NCBI GenBank assembly: GCA_030624945.1 | Contig: JAUXJB010000140.1 | Span: forward strand, 1-5,168 | Reading direction: 5' to 3' | Source: Deltaproteobacteria bacterium | Lineage (GTDB): Bacteria > Myxococcota_A > UBA9160 > SZUA-336 | DNA: 5,168 nt | In this document: positions 1 to 5,168 of the stretch, piece by piece | Numbering within the stretch: the first letter of the stretch is position 1 | How the letters are laid out: each line of letters begins with the position of its first letter | The notes under the pieces: generated by a model | What the model saw: the letters and a program-made list of their open reading frames with translations, nothing else | Databases searched by the model: none | What the model was told of the DNA's origin: nothing | Position numbers and translations under genes: made by a program

Positions 1-1064
1 AGCTCCTGCTCCGTGGCCTGCTCGACGATGCCATCGAATCGGAGCAGTACCTCGATGGCCTTCTCGTACGACACGGGATGCCCGATCTGGATCGCGCTGG
101 CCACCGTGGGACGGGCCTCGATCGGCTCGAACTTCTCGAAGTTCTGCTGGTAGCTATGGTAGAGGGGGTTCGCGCGCTCCGCCTGCGCACAGACGATCCG
201 CGGCAGCTTGTCGATGATCCCCAGCTCCTGGAACTCCAGCAGGCCCTTCCCGAGCGCGGACACGTTGCCGAGGTTTCCTCCGGGAACCACGATCCAGTCC
301 GGCACTTCCCAGTCGAACTGCTGCACGATCTCCATGCCCACGGTCTTCTGGCCCTCGATCCGCAGCGAGTTCATCGAGTTGGCCAGGTAGATGCCATCGC
401 GGGCGGCGATCTCTTGCACGATCTCCATGCAGCCGTCGAAGTCGGTCTCCAGCGAGAGGGTGATGGCTCCGTTGGCCACGGGCTGCACGAGCTGCGCGAC
501 AGACACCTTGTCCTGGGGAAGCAGCACAACGGCGGGAATGCCCGCGTACGCGGCATAGGCAGCCAGGGCGGCGGATGTGTCGCCCGTCGACGCGCACGCG
601 ACCGCGCGCACGGACTGGCCGCGGCTCATCATCTCGTTCACCACCGAGACCAGGACGGTCATGCCGAGATCCTTGAAGCTCCCCGTATGCGTGTTCCCGC
701 ACAGCTTGATCCAGAGGTTCGGCAGGCCGAGCTGCTGCCCCAGGCGCCGCGCCCAGAAGAGATTCGTGTGCCCCTCCAACATCGAGACCACGTTGTCCGA
801 CGCCACGATCGGACAGACCATCTCGAACTTGCCCCAGACGCCACTGGCGAACGGCCATTCCGTGGTGTGTGCGCGCGCCTCGAAGATCCGCTTCCATTCC
901 GCCCCGGAGATCTTCTTGAGCGCCTCCATGTCGTGCTGCACCTTGAGCAAGCCGTCGCATCTGGGGCAGCGGTAGATCACCTCGGTAAGCGGCCAACGTC
1001 CCTCGCAGCCCGCAAAGCACTCGAACCAGCTGTCGAACCGACCCTCGACCTGGGGTGGCGACAT
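1..1064 (-). CDS. thrC: Threonine synthase, 5' part (gene runs off the left edge)
   Basis: PLP-dependent enzyme that converts O-phospho-L-homoserine to L-threonine plus phosphate, the last step of threonine synthesis, in the cytoplasm. I translated 354 complete codons from the ATG at 1064-1062; there is no in-frame stop before the window edge, so the C-terminus is missing. An N-terminal zinc-ribbon-like segment has Cys16, Cys20, Cys33 and Cys36 (second pair in [10 protein letters not shown]). The fold-type II PLP motif [13 protein letters not shown] lies at 123-135, with Lys131 as the expected Schiff-base lysine. STGDTSAA at 159-166 and the glycine-rich phosphate-binding loop PGGNLGN at 261-267 follow. 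The start is supported by a GGGGGA Shine-Dalgarno-like run 7 bases upstream and by its position 2 bases after the hom stop, which suggests translational coupling. The related fold-type II enzymes threonine dehydratase and cysteine synthase are less likely, because the zinc ribbon and the position after hom both fit ThrC. Confidence 0.95.
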   Translation of the reverse strand, partial: MSPPQVEGRFDSWFECFAGCEGRWPLTEVIYRCPRCDGLLKVQHDMEALKKISGAEWKRIFEARAHTTEWPFASGVWGKFEMVCPIVASDNVVSMLEGHTNLFWARRLGQQLGLPNLWIKLCGNTHTGSFKDLGMTVLVSVVNEMMSRGQSVRAVACASTGDTSAALAAYAAYAGIPAVVLLPQDKVSVAQLVQPVANGAITLSLETDFDGCMEIVQEIAARDGIYLANSMNSLRIEGQKTVGMEIVQQFDWEVPDWIVVPGGNLGNVSALGKGLLEFQELGIIDKLPRIVCAQAERANPLYHSYQQNFEKFEPIEARPTVASAIQIGHPVSYEKAIEVLLRFDGIVEQATEQE

Positions 1065-1066
1065 GA

Positions 1067-2374
1067 CTAAATCCCCCGCTCGATTCGGATCACCTGTACG
1101 GGTCGGGTGACCTCTGCGAGCTGCTCGATGTCGCGAATCGCCGCGTCAAGGCTTCCCTGGCGCGCGGTATGTGTCGTGATCACCACCGGTACCGCTCGCT
1201 CCGCGCGCCGCTCCTCTTGAAGCACAGTGGCGATACTGATGCCGAATTCGCCGAGCGCGCCCGTGATCTCGGATAGCACGCCGGGCGAGTCCAGCGCAGC
1301 TACCCGCAGATAGTATTCGGTCTCGAGGTCCTCGGGCCTGGCCAGTGTCACCTCTCGCAGTGCGGGTGTTCCCAGGGGGGGCACCCGCAACGCGGCCCCC
1401 AGCCGACGCGCCCGCGCGAGCTCCATCAGGTCCCCCACGACGGCGCTGCCCGTGGGAAGCGAGCCGGCGCCGGCCCCGTAGTACAGGGTCGGGCCCGAGT
1501 GCAGGCCCTGGACCTCGACCGCGTTCATCGGTCCGTCCACACGGGCGAGCACGCTCGTCTCCGGAATCATGGTGGGGTGCACGTGGGCCTCGATCCCCTG
1601 ATCGCCACGTTTCCCGACGGCCAGCAGCTTGATCCGCAGCCCGATCCGCCGAGCGTACTCCACGTCGACCGGCTCGATGCGCTCGACTCCCTCGACACCA
1701 AACTGATCGGGGCCCACCCGGACGCCGAACGCCAGGGCCAGCAGAATGGAGAGCTTGTGAGCCGAGTCCGTGCCGTCGACATCGAACGTGGGATCCGCCT
1801 CGGCGTAGCCGAGATCCTGGGCGCGCTTGACGCAGGCTTCGTAGGACTCGCCGCGCTCCTCCATCTCCGTGAGGATGTAGTTGCACGTGCCGTTCACGAT
1901 TCCGAGTATGGAGTCGATCCGATCCGCGCAGAGACCCTCGCGCAGCGCGCGCAGAACGGGGATCGTGCCCCCGACACTTCCCTCGAATGCGATCTCGGCG
2001 CGTTTGGAGGCGGCCAGGGCAAATATCTCCTCGCCGTGCTGGGCGAGCAAGGCCTTGTTCGCGGTCACGACGCCCTTGCCAGAATCGAGGGCTGCCAGCA
2101 CGATGCTGCGAGCCACCCCGGTGCCCCCCACGAGCTCGACCACGAGGTCGATCTCGGGATCATCGACCAGCTCGCGCCAGTTCCGCGTCGTGGCGTACTC
2201 CGCCAGGGACACGCCGCGATCGGTCTCCAGATCGATGTCGGCGATCACGGTGAGTTCTAGCGGAAAGCCGAGCCGTTCGGCGATGCGCTCGCGACCCTCC
2301 TGAAAGATCCGGACGACACCCGTTCCGATCGTCCCCAGCCCGACCAGGCCCACGCGTACAGCGGGTTCAGCCAT
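1067..2374 (-). CDS. hom: Homoserine dehydrogenase with C-terminal ACT domain
   Basis: NAD(P)H-dependent enzyme that reduces L-aspartate-4-semialdehyde to L-homoserine, the entry step to threonine and methionine. The protein has 435 residues, the usual length for the monofunctional ACT-containing form; no aspartokinase domain is fused. The Rossmann loop GLGTIGTG is at 12-19. VTANKALLA at 103-111 contains the conserved Lys107. [10 protein letters not shown] (130-139) and [14 protein letters not shown] (158-171) are family signatures. Asp203 and Lys207 in GTDSAHK match the catalytic Asp/Lys pair of the family. [15 protein letters not shown] at 298-312 closes the dehydrogenase part. Residues about 351-430 form an ACT domain ([20 protein letters not shown]), which in this family usually confers feedback inhibition by threonine. 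The frame stays open well upstream, but [12 protein letters not shown] is chosen because the Rossmann strand begins directly after it. The ATG overlaps the aminotransferase stop by 8 bases (ATGGCTGA). The Shine-Dalgarno match is weak, so coupling to the upstream gene is likely. Confidence 0.97.
   Translation of the reverse strand: MAEPAVRVGLVGLGTIGTGVVRIFQEGRERIAERLGFPLELTVIADIDLETDRGVSLAEYATTRNWRELVDDPEIDLVVELVGGTGVARSIVLAALDSGKGVVTANKALLAQHGEEIFALAASKRAEIAFEGSVGGTIPVLRALREGLCADRIDSILGIVNGTCNYILTEMEERGESYEACVKRAQDLGYAEADPTFDVDGTDSAHKLSILLALAFGVRVGPDQFGVEGVERIEPVDVEYARRIGLRIKLLAVGKRGDQGIEAHVHPTMIPETSVLARVDGPMNAVEVQGLHSGPTLYYGAGAGSLPTGSAVVGDLMELARARRLGAALRVPPLGTPALREVTLARPEDLETEYYLRVAALDSPGVLSEITGALGEFGISIATVLQEERRAERAVPVVITTHTARQGSLDAAIRDIEQLAEVTRPVQVIRIERGI
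1072..1078 (-). promoter_or_regulatory. Ribosome binding site for thrC inside the hom 3' end
   Basis: The minus strand reads CGGGGGA and then 7 bases before the thrC ATG. This purine run lies in the last sense codons of hom, so ribosomes finishing hom at the TAG (1069-1067) are already at the thrC start. That fits re-initiation or coupled translation. The assignment rests on sequence and spacing only. Confidence 0.55.
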
Positions 2375-3539
2375 CCCGGAGCAGCCTGCGGATGCTGCGC
2401 ACCGCCTGTCGCGTACGATGCGTGTTCTCGACCATAGCGAAGCGCACGTATCCCTCGCCTGACGGACCGAATCCGATGCCCGGCGACACCGCCACCTGTG
2501 CGCGTTGCAGGAGCAGCTTGGAGAACGCCAGCGAGCCCATCTCCGCAAACCGCTCGGGCAGGGGGGCCCAGACGAACATCGTGGCGGGTGGCTTCTCGAT
2601 CTTCCATTCCGATCCGAGCCCATCGATCAGGGCATCGCGCCGCGCCTGGTAGTCTGCGACAACCTCGTGGACCACGTCCTGCGGTCCGTCGAGCGCCAGG
2701 ATGGATGCGATCTGTATCGGCTGGAACGTGCCGTAGTCGAGGTAGCTCTTGACCCGTCCCAGCATCTGAATCAGCTCTGCGCCGCCGGCGGCGAAGCCCA
2801 CCCTCCAGCCGGCCATCGCGTGCGACTTGGACAGCGAGGTGAACTCGATCGCGATCTCGCGCGCACCGGGCACCTCGAGAACACTTGGAGGCCTGTACCC
2901 GTCGAAGCAGATCTCGGCATAGGCCAGATCATGGACGAGCAGCAGGTCGTTCTCTCGACACAGCTCGACCAGCTTCGTCATGAAGGCGAGATCCACCGAG
3001 GCGGTAGTCGGATTGTGTGGGAAAGACGCGATCAAGAGCTTCGGGTGGGGCCAGGACAGCGAGATCGCCTCCCTCAGACGCTCCACAAAACCGTCGAGCG
3101 GCTGCAGCGGAACACGGTGCAGATCGCCCCCGGCGATCAGCACCGAGAAAGCGTGAATCGGGTAGCTCGGGTCGGGACACAGCGCCATGTCGCCCCGCGA
3201 GACGGTCGCCATGACGAAATGCGAAAGGCCCTCCTTCGCGCCGATCGTGTTCAGCACCTCTGTCTCGAAATCCAGCTCCACCCCGAAACGCCGCTGGTAC
3301 CAGCGCGTGATGGCGCGCCGCAGATTGGGCAGGCCCCGCGAGACGGAGTAGCGATGGTTGCGCGGGTCGCGAGCGGCCGAGACCAGCTTCTCGACGATGT
3401 GCGGTGGCGTGGCGTGGTTCGGGTTCCCAAACCCCAGGTCGATGACATCTTCGCCGCGGCGTCGCGCCTCGAGCTTGAGCTCGTTGACGATCGAGAGCAC
3501 GTACGGGGGCAGCCGATCGATCTTCTCGAAGCGACTCAC
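2367..3539 (-). CDS. alaC: PLP-dependent class I/II aminotransferase, AlaC type
   Basis: Fold-type I aminotransferase of 390 residues. From memory it aligns along most of its length with E. coli AlaC (glutamate-pyruvate transaminase): RLPPYV at 9-14, GNPNHATPPHIVEKL at 38-52, YSVSRGLPNLRRAI at 64-77, PDPSYPIH at 122-129 and SPGIGFG at 352-358. Active-site residues are visible: Asn176 in HNPTT, Asp204 and Tyr207 in HDLAYAE, Schiff-base Lys238 in SLSKSHAMAGWR, Arg246 for the PLP phosphate, and Arg366 in YVRFAMVEN for the substrate carboxylate. The GTG at 3539 is preferred because it puts F-x-x-I-D-R-L-P-P-Y close to the N-terminus, as in relatives, and has GGGGG 8 bases upstream. A TTG start at 3668 would add 43 residues of low-complexity sequence. 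Close relatives act on alanine, aspartate, methionine or LL-diaminopimelate, so the substrate is not settled. Overlap with hom suggests a role beside threonine synthesis. Confidence 0.9.
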   Translation of the reverse strand: MSRFEKIDRLPPYVLSIVNELKLEARRRGEDVIDLGFGNPNHATPPHIVEKLVSAARDPRNHRYSVSRGLPNLRRAITRWYQRRFGVELDFETEVLNTIGAKEGLSHFVMATVSRGDMALCPDPSYPIHAFSVLIAGGDLHRVPLQPLDGFVERLREAISLSWPHPKLLIASFPHNPTTASVDLAFMTKLVELCRENDLLLVHDLAYAEICFDGYRPPSVLEVPGAREIAIEFTSLSKSHAMAGWRVGFAAGGAELIQMLGRVKSYLDYGTFQPIQIASILALDGPQDVVHEVVADYQARRDALIDGLGSEWKIEKPPATMFVWAPLPERFAEMGSLAFSKLLLQRAQVAVSPGIGFGPSGEGYVRFAMVENTHRTRQAVRSIRRLLRDG

Positions 3540-3710
3540 GAGCAGGACCCCCGCGCCCGGCTCCCGGAAGGGGCTCCCCCCGGAACACTCGGGGCCAAAC
3601 GCGCGTGCTGGAGACTCGATTCGGACATGGGGAGAAACGAGGGTATTCGACGTAACTCGCCGACGCAAATGGGGATCTGCCTATGCGACTGGCTGCGGAC
3701 GGCGCTTGCC
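3540..3710 (-). other. Spacer between recG and the aminotransferase gene
   Basis: This 171-base gap is the only non-coding stretch of note. The part next to recG, about 3600-3690, is less G+C-rich than its surroundings. The part next to the aminotransferase gene, about 3541-3594, is very G+C-rich, with a possible 5-bp stem CCCCG/CGGGG around a 7-base loop (3594 to 3578). No run of T follows that stem on the minus strand, so it is not an intrinsic terminator. If the threonine genes have their own promoter, it should lie here, but I see no convincing -35/-10 pair. An in-frame TAG at 3683-3681 lies between the recG stop and the aminotransferase frame. Confidence 0.6.
3548..3552 (-). promoter_or_regulatory. 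Possible ribosome binding site that favours the GTG start at 3539
   Basis: The minus strand has GGGGG followed by 8 bases (TCCTGCTC) and then GTG. It is the only suitably placed purine run near the conserved protein N-terminus. The evidence is moderate, because the surrounding region is G-rich and such runs arise by chance. Confidence 0.35.
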
Positions 3711-5168
3711 TCAGGCGACGGCGCCAAAGTCGAGCCGCTCTCCCCAACGCCGCTCCACGCTCTTCCGCAGGCGCTCGTGGCGCCGCAAGAGCGGATCCGC
3801 CCTCAGCAGTCGTTGGGCGGCCGCCCGTACCGGGGGCAGGAGCTCCGCGTGACGAACCAGATCCGCCAGCCGCAGCTCCGGAAGGTGGCCGGCCTGGCGG
3901 GTCCCGAGCCACTCCCCGGCACCGCGGATGCGCAGGTCCTCCTCCGCGATCTCGAAACCGCTATCGCTGGCCTCCAGGATTGCGAGCCGGCGCACGGCCC
4001 CCTCGTTCTTCGGCTCCGCGATCAGCAGGGCCGTGCCTCGCTTGTGTCCGCGTCCCACGCGTCCGCGCAGCTGGTGGAGCTGGGCCAGGCCGAACCGCTC
4101 CGCATGTTGCACCACCAGAAGTGTGGCGTTGTGCACGTCGAGTCCCACCTCGATCACGCTGGTCGAGGCCAGGATCCGCACCTGGCCCGAGTTGAAGCGC
4201 GCCATCGCCCGGCTCCGTTCCGCCGGATCCAGGCGTCCGTGCAGGAGCGCCATCCCGACACCCGGGAACGCCTTGCCGAGCTGCTCGAAGCCCCGCGTCG
4301 CATCTTTCAGGTCCTGCTTCTCCGACTCCTCGATGAGCGGATAGACCACGTAGACCTGCTCCCCGCGCGCGAGCGTTCGCTTCACCTCCTCGAGCACCTG
4401 GCGCCCGGCGTCAGAAGGCACGACCCGTGTCTCGACGGGCACGCGTCCCGGTGGCCGCTCGCGCAGGCTCGAGTGATCGAGATCGCCGAAGACCGTGAGT
4501 GCGAGCGTGCGCGGAATCGGAGTGGCCGACATGAAGAGCTGGTGCGGATTCTCCCCCTTCTCGCCCAACGTACGGCGCTGGGCGACACCGAAGCGGTGCT
4601 GCTCGTCGATCACGCAAAAGCGCAGGTTCGGCAGGGCGACAGAGCCGGAGAGCAGGGCGTGGGTGCCGACGAGTATCGCGATCTCCCCCAGCTGGAGCAG
4701 GCGTTGCAACGAGTGGCGTTCGCCGGCGGGCGTACTCCCCGTCAGAAGGGCGACCCGCAGACCCAGCGGTCCCGCCAGGCTCCGAAAGGTCTCGAAATGC
4801 TGCTGCGCCAGAATCTCGGTCGGGGCGAGCACGGCGGTGAGCCCCCCAGAGGCATGCGCTGCCACGCCGCCCAGGAGAGCGAGCACCGTCTTGCCCGTGC
4901 CCACGTCCCCGACCAGCAGGCGGTTCATGGGGCGGGGTCGCTCCAGGTCGGCGGCGATCTCGCTCCATACCCGACGCTGGTCCCCGGTCAGCGTGAAGGG
5001 CAGCTGGCGGATCGATCGCGCGACGCTGGGGTCGCGCACCGCCAGCGGCTTCGCCTTTCGGCACGAGAGCGCGGACCGTCGTAGCTCCAGTCCCACCTGA
5101 AGCACGAACAGCTCCTCCGCCACGAGCCGCAGATGGTAAGGGGTGTGCCGGCCCCGGAGCTGCTCGGG
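3711..5168 (-). CDS. recG: ATP-dependent DNA helicase RecG, C-terminal part (5' end off the right edge)
   Basis: Superfamily 2 helicase that binds branched DNA and drives regression of stalled forks and migration of Holliday junctions. The visible 485 residues cover both motor domains; the N-terminal wedge domain lies mostly outside the window (E. coli RecG has 693 residues). Numbering from the first visible codon: a pre-motor segment with AEELFVLQVGLELRR; Walker A GDVGTGKT at 87-94; motif Ia PTEILAQQH at 116-124; motif II DEQH at 188-191 followed by RFGVAQR; motif III SATPIPRT at 214-221; HGRLDPAER at 310-318; motif V STSVIEVGLDV at 335-345; motif VI QLRGRVGRG at 366-374; and the RecG-typical GTRQAG at 422-427. 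The gene ends at a TGA at 3713-3711. DEQH plus the GTRQ block separate it from Mfd, PriA and RecQ. The frame is open to the window edge, so there is no true start here. All motor residues look intact. Confidence 0.96.
   Translation of the reverse strand, partial: PEQLRGRHTPYHLRLVAEELFVLQVGLELRRSALSCRKAKPLAVRDPSVARSIRQLPFTLTGDQRRVWSEIAADLERPRPMNRLLVGDVGTGKTVLALLGGVAAHASGGLTAVLAPTEILAQQHFETFRSLAGPLGLRVALLTGSTPAGERHSLQRLLQLGEIAILVGTHALLSGSVALPNLRFCVIDEQHRFGVAQRRTLGEKGENPHQLFMSATPIPRTLALTVFGDLDHSSLRERPPGRVPVETRVVPSDAGRQVLEEVKRTLARGEQVYVVYPLIEESEKQDLKDATRGFEQLGKAFPGVGMALLHGRLDPAERSRAMARFNSGQVRILASTSVIEVGLDVHNATLLVVQHAERFGLAQLHQLRGRVGRGHKRGTALLIAEPKNEGAVRRLAILEASDSGFEIAEEDLRIRGAGEWLGTRQAGHLPELRLADLVRHAELLPPVRAAAQRLLRADPLLRRHERLRKSVERRWGERLDFGAVA

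Noticed and set aside
78..1070. A 330-codon plus-strand frame opposite thrC, and a 288-codon minus-strand frame at 154-1020.
   Set aside because: The plus frame is the codon-aligned antisense of thrC. The minus frame is a shifted reading of the same DNA. The thrC frame gives a clear PLP enzyme with all motifs.
1499..2260. A 253-codon plus-strand frame opposite hom.
   Set aside because: It is codon-aligned antisense of hom, explained by the lack of TTA, CTA and TCA codons, and has no recognisable domain.
2375..2623. An 83-residue N-terminal extension of hom read in frame upstream of its ATG.
   Set aside because: It overlaps conserved C-terminal codons of the aminotransferase, has the composition of an out-of-frame reading, and lies before the Rossmann strand that normally opens the protein.
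3578..3594. A GC-rich stem-loop (CCCCG, 7-base loop, CGGGG) considered as a recG terminator.
   Set aside because: The stem is only 5 bp, no T-run follows on the minus strand, and such stems arise easily in a G/C-rich stretch.
3643..3669. A TTTGCG ... GAATAC pair on the minus strand considered as a sigma-70 promoter.
   Set aside because: The spacing is 15 bases rather than about 17, and both boxes match the consensus poorly, so this is no better than chance.
3536..3727. A short minus-strand frame of up to 63 codons in the recG-aminotransferase spacer, with an internal ATG near 3628 and a TGA overlapping the GTG at 3539.
   Set aside because: The overlap looks like coupling, but there is no Shine-Dalgarno run before the ATG, the product is a low-complexity Ser/Gly/Ala/Arg string, and I recognise no homologue.
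2505..5084. An 859-codon open frame on the plus strand opposite recG and most of the aminotransferase gene.
   Set aside because: It is codon-aligned with both minus-strand genes, so its stops would appear only at TTA, CTA or TCA sense codons, which this GC-rich genome avoids. Its translation is rich in Arg, Gln and His, shows no known motif, and runs straight across the spacer. The minus-strand proteins carry complete family motifs.

Overview
The window is an ordinary stretch of core genome from a GC-rich bacterium (roughly two-thirds G+C by eye). It holds four genes in a row, all on the minus strand, so transcription runs from high to low coordinates. The ThrC and aminotransferase sequences resemble, from memory, homologues in the former Deltaproteobacteria (Myxococcota / Desulfobacterota-like lineages). 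That placement is an impression rather than a search result, and nothing in the window points to a plasmid, phage or mobile element.

Layout in order of transcription: (1) the C-terminal 485 residues of the DNA-repair helicase RecG, cut by the right window edge (5168 to 3711); (2) a 171-base spacer (3710 to 3540) with no convincing gene; (3) a complete PLP-dependent class I/II aminotransferase of the AlaC type (3539 to 2367); (4) a complete homoserine dehydrogenase with a C-terminal ACT domain (2374 to 1067), whose ATG overlaps the aminotransferase stop by 8 bases; (5) the first 354 codons of threonine synthase (1064 to 1), which begins 2 bases after the hom stop and is cut by the left window edge.

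The last three genes are packed tightly enough to be one translationally coupled operon for the aspartate-derived threonine branch. Homoserine dehydrogenase makes homoserine from aspartate semialdehyde, and threonine synthase turns O-phosphohomoserine into threonine. The kinase between these steps is not in the window, so it must lie downstream of thrC or elsewhere. The aminotransferase probably handles alanine, aspartate or a related amino acid next to this pathway. RecG is unrelated in function and is separated by the only sizeable gap.

I found no RNA genes, CRISPR arrays, insertion sequences, prophage parts or undescribed system. The points worth a second look are modest: the aminotransferase-hom-thrC coupling, the missing homoserine kinase, an altered cysteine spacing in the ThrC zinc ribbon, and substitutions beside the aminotransferase catalytic lysine. 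Very long open frames on the plus strand are by-products of codon use.
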